Shown: positions 24,964 to 35,074, counted from the stretch's first letter. The stretch is DNA of 64,000 nt from Vibrio sp. 99-8-1 (GCF_013114595.1 NZ_VTXE01000025.1:1-64000); one strand, 5' to 3'. The notes: generated from the letters alone by a model not told the origin. Program-made: numbers and translations.

Positions 24964-25587
24964 ATGAAACAAACTACATTATTACTGCCGCTATTTTTGG
25001 TGGTTGTGGGCTGCGCGCCAACTCCAGTTACACGTGAACCATCGATAGATGTGGTTGCAGTGACGAATACCTTAACCATCAACCTGTCTGGCTCCTCTTT
25101 AACGCAGGCGGAGCAACTTGATATCGCCCAATTTATTGAGCGAAAGGGCTTACCGTCAAATTTGATGGTAAAGCTGGAAAGTTATACGCCTAAAGGGAAA
25201 AAGCAACTTATTAAAGTGAAAAAACAGCTGCTAGCTAATGGCCTTTATCCATCACAAATCACCATGCTAAATAGCGAGGTGAAAGGGTCTGGTGACATCG
25301 CTGTTTTTGTCGAATCTTATCGTGCAAAAGTGCCCAAATGTCATGCCGGAAAAGCCGCCAAAAGTGTTATGTCGAGTTACAAGGGCCAGAATAACTTTGG
25401 TTGTGCTAACGCCAGCGCATTAGCACAAATGGTGGCAAATCCGAAAGATCTCATTGTTGGGCAATCTTTGGGAAACACCGAAGGTGAAAAAGCGGTGTCG
25501 ACTATTGATGGCTATTTATCGCCATCGGTTTCAACTCAGCAAAGCAATCAAAATAACACTAATGGAACAACAGGAGCGGCTCAATGA
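24964..25587 (+). CDS. cpaD: CpaD/RcpB-type pilus lipoprotein
   Basis: The 207-aa protein has a lipoprotein signal (KQTTLLLPLFLVVVGC, Cys17). It then shows the CpaD domain with a FGCANASALAQMVANPKDL motif, characteristic of the family (NFGCANxxNLAxMVADPxDL). It is thought to stabilise the secretin at the outer membrane. The start at 24964 gives the proper signal; an upstream frame start at 24934 inside cpaC would add residues before it. Confidence 0.9.
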   Translation: MKQTTLLLPLFLVVVGCAPTPVTREPSIDVVAVTNTLTINLSGSSLTQAEQLDIAQFIERKGLPSNLMVKLESYTPKGKKQLIKVKKQLLANGLYPSQITMLNSEVKGSGDIAVFVESYRAKVPKCHAGKAAKSVMSSYKGQNNFGCANASALAQMVANPKDLIVGQSLGNTEGEKAVSTIDGYLSPSVSTQQSNQNNTNGTTGAAQ

Positions 25588-26741
25588 AACATGTTAGTGA
25601 CGTAACCGTTTTAGTCGCAGCCTCAGAACAACTTGATTCGTTTTCATTCACCCGCACATTGGCTGAGTTCGGCATCGTTGACGTAACCGTCTGTTCTCTT
25701 AACGAAGACGATATCATTCGCCAAGTACTGAGAAAAAACATCACAACTCTTTTCTTAGATGTGATGACGGTTGAGACGGTTGAAGCGCAAAAACTCATTC
25801 AAAGTATTGTTACCCGTACTAGCAGTAAAGTGTTTGCAATAGGTCAGTCTGAAGAGATCGCCACATACAGAAATATGCTGTCAGCCGGAGCGAGCGACTA
25901 CCTTGTGCATCCTGTCGGTCTTGAAATGCTACAACGAATCTCTCTTGTTGCAGAAAAGAGTAATGATATTCAAAAAGGCAAGATTATCTCTGTTGTTAGC
26001 GCGAAGGGAGGCCTTGGTAGCACAACAATTGCAGCGACATTGGCGCAGCTACTTGCCAGACAAAACCAAACCGTTACCAGCGTTGACCTCGACTTCGCAA
26101 TGGGAGATTTAGATTTACTGCTAAATGTTGAGAGTAATACCGCACTGGTTGAGTTACTGCAGTATCCAGAGCGACTGGAACCGATTTTATTTGAGCGCAG
26201 TGGCGTGGAAGTCTCTAAAACGCACACTCTGTTTACCGGTTACCTTCCGCTAGACGGTGCTCCGTTCTGGCCTGAAAAAAGTGCCTTAGAGCAGTTCAAT
26301 CGATTCTGTTTACAAAGCTCTGAGTATGTTGTTATGGATATCCCAACCTACTCACTGCGCGATCAAGTTGGTCTTCAAGCTTTGAGAACCGCCGATTTAC
26401 GAATTATTGTGGTTGATGCAACGTTAGGTTCACTTCGCAATGCCAACCAGATACTGAAGCAACTCCAAGCCGAATCTAATTTACAAAATATAGTGGTGCT
26501 AAATCATACGAAGTCGAACACCGCCTCGCTTATCTCCGTTAATGATGCAAAGAAAGCGTTGGGCGTCTCCATTGATGTTGTTATCCCGTTTGCACCTAAT
26601 CATTTCATCGAAAAATCAGCACTTGGTCAGCCTGCTTACGTAGGTAATAAAAAAGTAAAAGCAGCCTTTCAGCTATTACTGGAGAAAATTACAGGACAAG
26701 CTAATCCAACGCGTCGCCGCTTTTGGAAAAGGGGAGCGTAA
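25584..26741 (+). CDS. tadZ: TadZ/CpaE pilus localisation ATPase-like protein
   Basis: The 385-aa protein has a degenerate receiver-like domain (about 5-125) followed by a MinD/ParA-type domain with the deviant Walker A AKGGLGSTTIA (about 138-148). As in other TadZ proteins the usual GKT is GST. It directs the pilus machine to its site in the cell. Start and stop overlap its neighbours (ATGA with cpaD and TAATG with tadA), showing translational coupling. Confidence 0.92.
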   Translation: MKHVSDVTVLVAASEQLDSFSFTRTLAEFGIVDVTVCSLNEDDIIRQVLRKNITTLFLDVMTVETVEAQKLIQSIVTRTSSKVFAIGQSEEIATYRNMLSAGASDYLVHPVGLEMLQRISLVAEKSNDIQKGKIISVVSAKGGLGSTTIAATLAQLLARQNQTVTSVDLDFAMGDLDLLLNVESNTALVELLQYPERLEPILFERSGVEVSKTHTLFTGYLPLDGAPFWPEKSALEQFNRFCLQSSEYVVMDIPTYSLRDQVGLQALRTADLRIIVVDATLGSLRNANQILKQLQAESNLQNIVVLNHTKSNTASLISVNDAKKALGVSIDVVIPFAPNHFIEKSALGQPAYVGNKKVKAAFQLLLEKITGQANPTRRRFWKRGA

Positions 26742-28084
26742 TGTTTGGAAGCAATAGAAAAATCGAAACATCTCGTATTCCGCATCAATCCTTGATAAAG
26801 CAAGCGGAAGACGCGAATCCGAGCATGATTGAGTATTACTACCTTATTCATACTGAGGTGCTCCAAGCTATAGAGCCGTCAGTTGTCGTTACCTTAAGTG
26901 CTAAAGAGCTGGAATCTCGCATTTCAGGTTTAGTGACGGATATTGTAAGCAGTAAACAGTTACCTCTTGGCCATAGAGAGGTAGGGGTAGTTGTCGACAA
27001 ATTACTGAATGAGTTCTTAGGTCTCGGGCCACTGCAACCTTTAATTGATGATGTTGGGATATCCGACATCATGGTTAATGGTCATAAGGAAGTCTATGTA
27101 GAACGGTCTGGAAAGTTGCAAAAAACAGCGGTTCAATTTAGAAGCGAAGAGCAGTTGCTGAACCTTGCTCGACGAATCGTCAGTAAAGTAGGACGTCGAA
27201 TTGACGAATCAACCCCGCTTGTGGACGCCAGACTCGAAGATGGTAGTCGTGTCAATATCATGATTCCTCCTTTGGCACTGGACGGGACCTATATCTCTAT
27301 CCGAAAGTTCAGCGAAGACAAGTTAACCCTAAGTCAGCTAGAGCAATTTGGCACTCTGTCGAAATCAATGGTCAAGCTGATAGATATTATCGTTCGCTCT
27401 AGGCTTAACGTACTTATATCTGGTGGTACTGGTGCGGGTAAAACAACGCTGTTAAATGCAATGTCTTTCAGCATTTCTCCTCAAGAACGCATCATTACCA
27501 TTGAAGATACCGCTGAACTGCGGCTCCAACAGCCTCATGTTGTTCGTGCTGAAACTCGCCCAGCCAATGCAGAAGGCTTAGCTCAGGTAAGTCAGCGTGA
27601 GTTAGTGAAAAATGCCCTTCGTATGCGTCCAGATCGAATCATTCTAGGCGAAATTCGCGGAGATGAAGCTTTTGAAATGATGCAGGCGATGAACACCGGA
27701 CATGATGGTTCATTGTGTACTCTGCACGCCAACTCAGCTTCTGACGCATTGGTTCGTATGGAAAACATGCTGATGATGAGCCAAGCAACTTTGCCGCTGT
27801 TTGCTTTGCGCCGCCAAATCTCTGACACCATTGATGTGGTTGTTCAAGTAGACAGAATGCGTGATGGTAAACGAAGAATCATCTCTATAACTGAAGTGAT
27901 CGGACTGGAAGGTGAACAGTACGTAACACAAGATCTATTCGCTTTTAAGTCCACAGGCGAAGACATTCAAGGTGATCTCGTTGGGGTGCATGAGAGTGCT
28001 AAATGCATGCCGTCGTTCATTGAGAAATGTCGCCATTTCCAGTTGGACTCTCAGTTGCGTCAAGTCATGGAGCTGGAGAGATGA
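26741..28084 (+). CDS. tadA: TadA/CpaF secretion ATPase
   Basis: The 447-aa type II/IV secretion ATPase has Walker [10 protein letters not shown] (about 228-236), an Asp box near [10 protein letters not shown], Walker B-like [11 protein letters not shown] and the His box [13 protein letters not shown]. It powers Flp pilus assembly from the cytoplasmic side. The ATG at 26741 follows GGGGAG and overlaps the tadZ stop. A longer TTG frame at 26723 is unlikely. Confidence 0.95.
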   Translation: MFGSNRKIETSRIPHQSLIKQAEDANPSMIEYYYLIHTEVLQAIEPSVVVTLSAKELESRISGLVTDIVSSKQLPLGHREVGVVVDKLLNEFLGLGPLQPLIDDVGISDIMVNGHKEVYVERSGKLQKTAVQFRSEEQLLNLARRIVSKVGRRIDESTPLVDARLEDGSRVNIMIPPLALDGTYISIRKFSEDKLTLSQLEQFGTLSKSMVKLIDIIVRSRLNVLISGGTGAGKTTLLNAMSFSISPQERIITIEDTAELRLQQPHVVRAETRPANAEGLAQVSQRELVKNALRMRPDRIILGEIRGDEAFEMMQAMNTGHDGSLCTLHANSASDALVRMENMLMMSQATLPLFALRRQISDTIDVVVQVDRMRDGKRRIISITEVIGLEGEQYVTQDLFAFKSTGEDIQGDLVGVHESAKCMPSFIEKCRHFQLDSQLRQVMELER

Positions 28085-28998
28085 CCTACTTTTTCCTATT
28101 TTCATTGATGATGATGGCTTCAATTTTTATCTTAAAAAGCCATTCAAAGCGCAGTAAGGTCAGAAAACGTCTAGTTGAACTGTCATGTGGGCAGAAAACG
28201 CGCACTGCTGAAGCTTCTATCAAGAAAATAATACCGTTTCAAGGCAATAGGAAATATGCACTACTTATTCGCATAGACGGCTTACTCACCTCATCGGATA
28301 GAGTGTTCATCGCCTTACTCGCTATCGCTCTACCTGTGGGGGGGTATTTTTCATTTGCCGATATTGCTGTTGAGTTTCAGTTCGCAGGTTCAGTTTCATT
28401 GTGGTTGCTATCCGTTTTTGCTCTAGCGACTTATCGAAGGCGCTTGCAAATTGAGGAGTTTGAAACAGGCATAGTTCACGTACTCGGCCTGGTGTCGCGT
28501 GCGGTGTCTGCTGGATTGTCTATTCCACAAGCGATAGATCAAGTGGCGCAAACACAGCCGGGAGTGTTAGGAAGAGAGTTCAGCCGGATAAGAGATAATT
28601 TAGCGCTCGGTTTAAGCCTACGAATTGCACTTGATGACGCTTGTATTCGCCTACCGTATAGCAGTTTTCGTTATTTCTCCGTCGCTCTGATCTTAAATCA
28701 GGCTAACGGTGGTCAGTTGCGAGAAATTCTTCACAGTTTAAGCCGAACCATGCACGACAATCGCGCCATGCGCAAAAAAGTAAAAAGCCTTACTTCAGAA
28801 CCGAGAATGACCGCGATGTTCCTATCCATTCTGCCTATTGCTTTGCTCAGCATAATGGTGTGGTGGGAACCCACCATGGTCAGCCCCTTATTTGATTCCG
28901 ACAGCGGGCAAGGTGTCATGACTTATGTTGGCAGCAGCATTGTTTTGGGGATTCTCTCTCTCAACGCAATGACCCGAAATAAGAGATTCAAATTATGA
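28081..28998 (+). CDS. tadB: TadB inner-membrane platform protein
   Basis: The 305-aa protein has N-terminal membrane segments, a central GspF/TadC-type cytoplasmic helical domain (FETGIVHVLGLVSRAVSAGL, SIPQAIDQVA) and C-terminal membrane segments. It forms the platform with TadC. The ATG at 28081 overlaps the tadA stop as ATGA. Confidence 0.9.
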   Translation: MTYFFLFSLMMMASIFILKSHSKRSKVRKRLVELSCGQKTRTAEASIKKIIPFQGNRKYALLIRIDGLLTSSDRVFIALLAIALPVGGYFSFADIAVEFQFAGSVSLWLLSVFALATYRRRLQIEEFETGIVHVLGLVSRAVSAGLSIPQAIDQVAQTQPGVLGREFSRIRDNLALGLSLRIALDDACIRLPYSSFRYFSVALILNQANGGQLREILHSLSRTMHDNRAMRKKVKSLTSEPRMTAMFLSILPIALLSIMVWWEPTMVSPLFDSDSGQGVMTYVGSSIVLGILSLNAMTRNKRFKL

Positions 28999-29846
28999 TC
29001 TATCTTTCGGTAACTTTATTGACACTAGCCATGGTGCTTATTGTGGTCGCCAATCTCTCTTCATTTAAGAGAGACGTTGTTAGCCGACGGTTGATGTCTA
29101 TTTCTCACTACACATATCGGAACAGATCATGGTTGAGTAGCTGGAAGCTTAAAGGCAATAAATCCCGCCGCAGAAAGCTCACTTTGATTGGCTGGCAACA
29201 GCCGAATGCTGAAGCGCTATTTGTTGTGTTTCGCTATCTGTTAATGACGTCAGCTGGCCTTGCTTGGTACGTTTCAAATATTGACACTTTCACGCCTTTC
29301 TCTCTAGCAGAATGCATTGTTATGGCAATGGTTTCAGGCATCTTGATTGATCGGTTATTGGACTGGAGAGTGAATCAGGTTAGAGCGGAGATCAGTAGAG
29401 TCACTCCCGATGCGGTGGACCTGATGGTGGTGTGTGTGGCTTCTGGATTAACGCTTGAAGCTGTATTTCGCTGTGTTGGAGAAGAGATGCGTCCGATTTC
29501 TGCTGCCTTATCTCGCGAATGGTTGGTGACCGCAACTGAGATTGCCGTTCTCGATTCACCTCAACAAGCACTGGTGAACTTAGATGAGCGAGTGCAACTG
29601 CCAGATATCAAAAATCTAGTGACCACCATGAATCAAGCGCTGCAGTTCGGTACTCCCATTGCTCAGGCGCTCAATTTGATTGCGTCAGACAGTCGTCAAT
29701 ATCACTTATTAGAGCTGGAAGAGTGGGCAGGGAAGATTCCAGCAAAAATGTCTTTACCCCTTGTTGTTCTCATCATGGTGCCGGTTGTTGTGATGATGGT
29801 TGCTCCTACTATGTTAAGTCTGTTTAAAACGTTGGGAAGTTTATGA
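28995..29846 (+). CDS. tadC: TadC inner-membrane platform protein
   Basis: The 283-aa protein is a second GspF-domain protein (TPDAVDLMVVCVASGLTLEA, QALQFGTPIAQALN), with membrane segments at about 1-18, 75-120 and 250-275. It pairs with TadB. It overlaps both neighbours by 4 nt. Confidence 0.92.
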   Translation: MIYLSVTLLTLAMVLIVVANLSSFKRDVVSRRLMSISHYTYRNRSWLSSWKLKGNKSRRRKLTLIGWQQPNAEALFVVFRYLLMTSAGLAWYVSNIDTFTPFSLAECIVMAMVSGILIDRLLDWRVNQVRAEISRVTPDAVDLMVVCVASGLTLEAVFRCVGEEMRPISAALSREWLVTATEIAVLDSPQQALVNLDERVQLPDIKNLVTTMNQALQFGTPIAQALNLIASDSRQYHLLELEEWAGKIPAKMSLPLVVLIMVPVVVMMVAPTMLSLFKTLGSL

Positions 29847-30586
29847 AGAGTGTTTGTTCACTACTATTGCTATTGGCTCTATTTGGCTGTCAGTCCACAA
29901 ACACTGTGCAGAATGAATATCAGCAAAATCTAAAAGTGGCAGAGCTGGCCCTAACAAATGGCCGCCCCGAAAGTGCCATGGACCTTTATCGTGAGATGCT
30001 AAAAGCATCGCCCAGCGATGCTCAGTTGCTGTTACTGATGGGCTCTGCGGCCAATCAATCAGGTCGTTATAACGAGGCCATGCATTACTTAAAGCGTGGT
30101 CGTGAGATTCGTCCATCAGGCATTATGCTGAGAGAGCTAGGACGGGCTCAATTGGCTATTGGTGAGCTTGCGGAGGCGGTTAATACCCTAGAAATTGCTG
30201 CCAAGATGATTCCCAATGATGATGTGGCATTAAACAGTTTGGGGGTCAGTTACTCACTCAACAAGCAGTACGCCAAAGCGAGAGAGTCTTACCAGCTTGC
30301 TATAGAGCATAAACCTTCAAGTATCGAATACCGAAACAACCTTGCCCTTGCATGGATGCTAGATGGCAATCCACAGCAAGCTATCCGAATTTTGTACCCA
30401 ATATTCCAGCGTGGTGACGCCAGTGAAAAGCTGCGTCTTAACCTCGCATTAGCTTATGCATTAAAGGGGGATAGCGAGTCAGCAAAAGTGATTGCCCGAG
30501 ACGATTTGTCTCAGCCGGAATTTGCTAATAACAGTCTCTACTATCAAGCCCTTGCGGATAATGTAGATAGAGAGAAAGCGAAATGA
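29843..30586 (+). CDS. tadD: TadD TPR lipoprotein
   Basis: The 247-aa protein has a lipobox LFGC (Cys16) followed by about five tetratricopeptide repeats (ELALTNGRPESAMDLYREML, SAANQSGRYNEAMHYLKRG, VSYSLNKQYAKARESYQLA). TadD acts as an outer-membrane pilotin-like scaffold for secretin assembly. It is coupled to tadC and tadE by ATGA overlaps. Confidence 0.9.
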   Translation: MKSVCSLLLLLALFGCQSTNTVQNEYQQNLKVAELALTNGRPESAMDLYREMLKASPSDAQLLLLMGSAANQSGRYNEAMHYLKRGREIRPSGIMLRELGRAQLAIGELAEAVNTLEIAAKMIPNDDVALNSLGVSYSLNKQYAKARESYQLAIEHKPSSIEYRNNLALAWMLDGNPQQAIRILYPIFQRGDASEKLRLNLALAYALKGDSESAKVIARDDLSQPEFANNSLYYQALADNVDREKAK

Positions 30587-31029
30587 TACGCCAACAAAAA
30601 GGCAGCCAAAGTATTGAGTTTGCCATGGTACTTATTCCCTTTTTGCTGCTCTTTATTGGTTTCTTTGAGATTAGCCGTGTTTTGTTGGTCAGTGCGATTT
30701 TTGAGTCAGCGGTCAGTGCCGGCGTTCGCGAGGTGCGTGTATTGCCACAGGGTCTTCGTGCGGAGCAGACATTTCGCGATGAAATTGACCAATTTCCCAT
30801 GCTCGACGTAGATAATCTGACTATTACAGCAACTGGCTATGGCGTCTCTCTCAATGATATCGCCAACGTGGTGCCTGTCCTCAAAAGGGATGCCATTCTG
30901 GCTGAGTATCAGATTACCTATAATTATGAGCTGGTGATATTGCCAGGCTTGTCTGACTATTTTTCAGATTCAATCGACGATATGACAGAGTTGAATCGAC
31001 GGGTATTGGTTAGCTATGACAATAAATAA
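30583..31029 (+). CDS. tadE: TadE-like minor pseudopilin
   Basis: The 148-aa protein starts with a basic leader and the pseudopilin-type sequence QKGSQSIEFAMVLIPFLLLF, which has Gly before and Glu at +5. This resembles the processing site of TadE/TadF pseudopilins. A soluble C-terminal domain follows. It overlaps tadF by 14 nt. Confidence 0.85.
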   Translation: MIRQQKGSQSIEFAMVLIPFLLLFIGFFEISRVLLVSAIFESAVSAGVREVRVLPQGLRAEQTFRDEIDQFPMLDVDNLTITATGYGVSLNDIANVVPVLKRDAILAEYQITYNYELVILPGLSDYFSDSIDDMTELNRRVLVSYDNK

Positions 31030-31627
31030 CAGTATGCCAATTGGTAAAATTTCAAATAATTCACCAAGGAATCAAGGAGGTTCAATTGCCATTGAGTTTC
31101 CACTTATCGTATTGATCTTCATGATTATCTTATGGGGTTTTGTCGCTGTTTTTCGTTTGTGCTACACACAAATTCAACTTGATAATGTCGCATATAATTT
31201 AGTTAATGCGGTTTCTAAAACGCAGAATGCTGTTAAAGACACATCAGGGAATATAAAGAACTATCTACCTAATAATTTCAATCTAGCGCAGACTCTGGTG
31301 ACGCTCGCCGATCGATACCTTCCTGACAGTATCGAAGAGAGTGATATAGGCATCACTATAGAAAGCTACTTTTACGATAAAGAAAAGAAACTTTGGGTGC
31401 CGGAGCCTTATCATTCAGGGGTGCCTTGTGAAGTGAATAGGCCGATTAACCAATTGAATAAACATCTATCAGTTGTTGGCACAAAGAAATATAAGGCAAC
31501 GTCAGAAAAGAATTCAAAACTGCTGCAGTTGAGTCTTTGTGTGAATGGCCTATTTGAAGATGAGTCTATATTTCCATTACCGACAAGTCTATCCAGTTCT
31601 TCTGTTCTAATTGGCAAAAATCTATGA
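31016..31627 (+). CDS. tadF: TadF-like minor pseudopilin
   Basis: The 203-aa protein has NQGGSIAIEFPLIVLIFMII near the N-terminus, a pseudopilin cleavage and helix pattern like that of TadE. A larger soluble region with two Cys (VPCEVNRPIN and LCVNGL) follows. TadF assignment rests on order and size. It is more AT-rich and less conserved than its neighbours. Confidence 0.78.
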   Translation: MTINNSMPIGKISNNSPRNQGGSIAIEFPLIVLIFMIILWGFVAVFRLCYTQIQLDNVAYNLVNAVSKTQNAVKDTSGNIKNYLPNNFNLAQTLVTLADRYLPDSIEESDIGITIESYFYDKEKKLWVPEPYHSGVPCEVNRPINQLNKHLSVVGTKKYKATSEKNSKLLQLSLCVNGLFEDESIFPLPTSLSSSSVLIGKNL

Positions 31628-32844
31628 TGCGCTCTTCTGTTCATTTATCCAGTCTTCATCGAAAAGCGAATCGTCAGGTCGGTTCTATCACTATTTCATT
31701 TTTGGCTATGTTGATTCCAGTTCTGACGATGATTTCAATGACGCTAGCTATTTCTGCACAATTGATGACGGCAAATAGGGCAGCTCAAGGGGCTGAATCT
31801 GCATCATTGGCGTGTGCTTTTGCGGATAAAGCTGATTCCAGCATGTTGCAAGCCTACCAAGATTACTACAGTTCAAAGTTTTCTGGCTCCTATCAATTTC
31901 TACCAACCAACAGTAAATGCAAGTTTAGTTTAAGTAATAGGTTGTCATTGCCATTACCATGGTTTTCCGATTCAGATCTTACAAGCAATGTCGTGGCAGC
32001 AGGTGGAAACTTACAGGCTAGAATTGAGCAGTCTCATTCACCTATTCCAACAGAAGTGGTTCTGGTACTGGATATTTCAGGATCAATGGCAGGCAATATA
32101 AGTTCACTTAAGTCCATTTTAACGGACGCATTACGCACCATTGAGAATGACAGTGAACAAGCAAATGCTCTGGGTTCGGTAAGAATATCTATTGTTCCAT
32201 TTGAGTCTGGAGTCTCGACGACTAAGCCACCTTGGCTAAGCAATGTCTCTTCTGGGGTTTATTGTATAGATGGCTTAGCTTACCAAAACGATACTTTCTC
32301 GGCGTCTTTGACGGTGGATAACTTGGCCACTCCACACTTTCGTCGAGCGGTTCGGTACGCGTTGGTTGACAACTGGTTATCGGATTGCAGCCCTACCTCT
32401 ACTTTATTGCCTCTTACCAATCGATATTCAACGGTGCAGAACAAAATTAATAGTTTAGCGGTAAGCGGTGGAACTGCGTCCTACCAAGGGTTGATATGGG
32501 GGGTTCGTCAGTTGTTACCAAGTTGGCAACAGGCTTGGGGAGTAGAGGTAAATACATCAGCAGAAGTAAGGAAGAAATTGGTGCTACTTACTGATGGTGC
32601 AGACAACGATTACCGATTTGATGAGTTAGTGAATGCTGGTTTTTGCAGCAAAGTAATTGATCAATATGACATCGAGATGAACTTCATTGGTTACGGAGTA
32701 ACTGCTGCTCGAATTGCCCAGTTTCAACAGTGTACAAACGATCCTAAAAAAGTGTTTAGTGCTCAGAATAAAACTCAACTCGATCACTATTTTTCGGAAA
32801 TTCTGGCCGTGACTTATTCCGCTAAGTTGCTGCTTGGTAAATAA
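31624..32844 (+). CDS. tadG: TadG-like protein with von Willebrand A domain
   Basis: The 406-aa protein has an N-terminal TadG/TadE-like membrane helix (GSITISFLAMLIPVLTMISM) and a VWA domain whose MIDAS motif DISGSMAG is near residues 150-157, with TDGADNDY later. VWA pilus proteins bind metal and mediate adhesion or tip functions. It ends the Tad genes; the next coding region begins 31 nt later. Confidence 0.88.
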   Translation: MMRSSVHLSSLHRKANRQVGSITISFLAMLIPVLTMISMTLAISAQLMTANRAAQGAESASLACAFADKADSSMLQAYQDYYSSKFSGSYQFLPTNSKCKFSLSNRLSLPLPWFSDSDLTSNVVAAGGNLQARIEQSHSPIPTEVVLVLDISGSMAGNISSLKSILTDALRTIENDSEQANALGSVRISIVPFESGVSTTKPPWLSNVSSGVYCIDGLAYQNDTFSASLTVDNLATPHFRRAVRYALVDNWLSDCSPTSTLLPLTNRYSTVQNKINSLAVSGGTASYQGLIWGVRQLLPSWQQAWGVEVNTSAEVRKKLVLLTDGADNDYRFDELVNAGFCSKVIDQYDIEMNFIGYGVTAARIAQFQQCTNDPKKVFSAQNKTQLDHYFSEILAVTYSAKLLLGK

Positions 32845-32875
32845 ATAATCCTAATAATAAATAATGGAGAACAGT

Positions 32876-33340
32876 ATGTTTCAAAGGATTTTTGCTCTTT
32901 TAATCTTATCTATTTCTTTGCCGGTATCGGCCTATCAAGAAGGTGACACACTTTCAAAAGAAGTGCTCATTAGACTCAATATAGACTCTAGTGAATTAAC
33001 CATTGTCGACTTTTTTGCTGAATGGTGTGTCTCCTGCAAAGAGGAGTTACCCGAGGTTAACCAGTTAGCTCATGAGCTAGAAGGGACAGGCGTCTCAATT
33101 AAAGGTGTCGATGTGGATGAGAGTGTTGAGGTTGGATTGCAGTTTCAGAAACAGCTAGGGCTAACATTCCCTGTTGTTAACGACCCTAATCAAGAACTTA
33201 TCGCCGAGTTTAAACCCATTGGAATGCCTGCTCTGTATTACATCTACCAAGGTCAGGTACTCAAAATACGTTTTGGTGCTATTAACCATATCCGCGACGT
33301 CATCATTGGCGATTTGACCGCAATGGGAGTGCAATTGTGA
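32876..33340 (+). CDS. TlpA-like periplasmic thioredoxin
   Basis: The 154-aa protein has a signal peptide (1-19) and a thioredoxin fold with redox motif W50-C51-V-S-C54. A TlpA/ResA-like central insert (GVDVDESVEVGLQFQKQ) and the cis-Pro loop GMPALYY follow. The ATG at 32876 has GGAG at 6 nt; an ATG at 32864 is less likely because the ribosome site would follow it. It is first of five coupled genes ending with dsbD, whose product carries the same WCVSC motif. It probably takes electrons from DsbD and keeps Cys of a partner reduced; the CxC-tailed DUF4266 protein encoded next is the obvious candidate. Confidence 0.85.
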   Translation: MFQRIFALLILSISLPVSAYQEGDTLSKEVLIRLNIDSSELTIVDFFAEWCVSCKEELPEVNQLAHELEGTGVSIKGVDVDESVEVGLQFQKQLGLTFPVVNDPNQELIAEFKPIGMPALYYIYQGQVLKIRFGAINHIRDVIIGDLTAMGVQL

Positions 33341-33816
33341 TGGCTAATCGAACGCTAATCTTGAGTGCGCTGGTTTTCTCAAGCTTTGCCCACTCTTCAG
33401 TAAAAATCGATTTAAGTGGCTTGGGTAACAAGAGTCAGAAGACGCAAGTCGTCGTTTCACAAAACGGCAATTTTGAAGAAGAAGTTATCTCTAGCAAGGT
33501 GTACAGCAGTGCCGGCTCTGACTTAGGTGTGCGCCGAAATATTGAGTTGGTTAAACCACGTAGTGAGCAGTTTCAGCTAGATAAAGATACCGTGATTGAG
33601 CCAGAAGAGGAGAGTCCTTCCGCTTTAGCTTTTGTTGATGAGGCCTTGGGTATTGAACAGGTGAAACCATGGGAAAAGGGCACGCTGGCCAAAAAAGAGA
33701 TGAAGCCCGGTGGCCTTATTCCTGAGTTTGACCTGTTCTCAGAAAAAGTATTTGCCTATAAGCAAGGCTCCGTAGGTGGCAGTGGTGTCGGCGGCGGCGG
33801 TTGCGGTTGTAACTAG
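33340..33816 (+). CDS. DUF4266 protein with N-terminal extension and CGCN tail
   Basis: The 158-aa protein has a signal peptide (1-19) and about 85 residues of non-conserved, acidic extension. The DUF4266 core follows: KPWEKGTLAKKEM (109-121), then a Gly-rich tail ending GGGGCGCN with Cys155 and Cys157. Typical DUF4266 proteins known to me are only the core of about 70 residues, so the extension is unusual. GTG at 33337 and ATG at 33340 overlap the thioredoxin stop. No function is established. The conserved CxC tail and neighbours (thioredoxin, DsbD, ApbE-like) suggest metal binding, redox chemistry or modification of the tail. Confidence 0.8.
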   Translation: MANRTLILSALVFSSFAHSSVKIDLSGLGNKSQKTQVVVSQNGNFEEEVISSKVYSSAGSDLGVRRNIELVKPRSEQFQLDKDTVIEPEEESPSALAFVDEALGIEQVKPWEKGTLAKKEMKPGGLIPEFDLFSEKVFAYKQGSVGGSGVGGGGCGCN

Positions 33817-33850
33817 AGTCTACAGACTTTTATAGATAGTAAGAATTAAA

Positions 33851-35074
33851 ATGAAAAAACTACCAATTACGCTGCTAGGTGCAGCCGCTATGGCGAACAG
33901 TGCCATGGCAGAAGATCATATTTCGCAGCATTTTCTTAGCTACAAAGAGTATGACGATAAAGTCTCGGCAAATGATTCGGTCATTTCTATTGAAAAAAGC
34001 ATTGGGCTGGACTGGACTTTGAATGCCGAGCTAGGCTACGACACCGTATCCGGTGCGTCTCCTTCTTGGGGGCCTACCACACCAATCTCTGGTCCGGCTG
34101 ATGCGTTGGCGAGAGCACAAAAAACAGAACTTGCACAGAGCAAAACAGATCAGGTTATTCGGTCAGGTTACGATCCACACAGAAGCGGTTACAAAGTTCA
34201 AAAATACAGTTTAGAAGATACCCGTAAGTCTGTTGGTTTAAGTGCCACTTATCGTGACAAAAAGCGAAATGAGTGGACCTTGGGTGGCAATATTTCAAAA
34301 GAAGATGACTACGAGAGTCTTGGTATTAATGGCAAGGGGCTGGTCTATGCTGATCGGTCAAAAAACCGCTCTTACAGCTTGGGTGGCTCCGCGCTATTCG
34401 ACCAGACTTTAGCTTTTACTCGATACGCTAATTTTACCAATAGTCAGCAATGGAAAGACATTTTTACCGGTAGCATTGAAGCTGGGCTATCACAAACATT
34501 TACTCCTGCTCTCTATGCCGTTTTTACCGGTTACACTGGCTATCGAAAAGGGTATCTAAGTAATCACTATTTAACCGTTCTTCGTGAAATTGATGTTAAT
34601 GATAATAACCAAATTGACAATGATGAAGTCTTCCTTGGCCAAGATTCCCGACCGGATACTCGCTTGTCAGGTGGCATTAACGTTCAGGCCTTTTATTCGG
34701 TTAATGACGATGTGGTCGTTAGGCCAAGGTACAAATGGTTCCAAGATGACTGGGGGGTTAGTTCTCATCAAATTGGCGGAAAAATGTCTTGGCAGCTCAA
34801 TGAGAAGTTCACGATAGCGCCGGGTTATTTCTGGTACAAACAACAAGGGGCCGATTTTTATAGGGATCCTGAGAGCTCAAACCCGTCGTTTGCGGCAACG
34901 GGATACGCAACGTCAGACCTTCGTTTGGGTGACTTTACTGCAAACTCCTACGAGATAGGCGCAAGTTACAAAGTTATCAAACAGCTACGACTGAATATTC
35001 TTGGGGCATATTATCAACAGAGTAACGGATTTAAAGCACAGTGGTGGGCAATAGGAGCGACCTATGCGTTCTAA
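33851..35074 (+). CDS. DUF3570 outer-membrane beta-barrel protein
   Basis: The 407-aa protein has a signal peptide (1-20, cleavage after NSAMA). It shows many amphipathic strands with aromatic girdles, ends in WWAIGATYAF with terminal Phe, and has the DUF3570 features SYKEYDD, LNAELGYDTVSGASPSWGP and, further on, DQVIRSGYDP. A DxNxxxxxDE loop (DVNDNNQIDNDEVF) could bind Ca2+. It regularly accompanies DUF4266 and ApbE-like genes in Gammaproteobacteria as far as I know. A transport pore or outer-membrane anchor for the DUF4266 product is possible. It overlaps the apbE-like gene by 11 nt. Confidence 0.8.
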   Translation: MKKLPITLLGAAAMANSAMAEDHISQHFLSYKEYDDKVSANDSVISIEKSIGLDWTLNAELGYDTVSGASPSWGPTTPISGPADALARAQKTELAQSKTDQVIRSGYDPHRSGYKVQKYSLEDTRKSVGLSATYRDKKRNEWTLGGNISKEDDYESLGINGKGLVYADRSKNRSYSLGGSALFDQTLAFTRYANFTNSQQWKDIFTGSIEAGLSQTFTPALYAVFTGYTGYRKGYLSNHYLTVLREIDVNDNNQIDNDEVFLGQDSRPDTRLSGGINVQAFYSVNDDVVVRPRYKWFQDDWGVSSHQIGGKMSWQLNEKFTIAPGYFWYKQQGADFYRDPESSNPSFAATGYATSDLRLGDFTANSYEIGASYKVIKQLRLNILGAYYQQSNGFKAQWWAIGATYAF

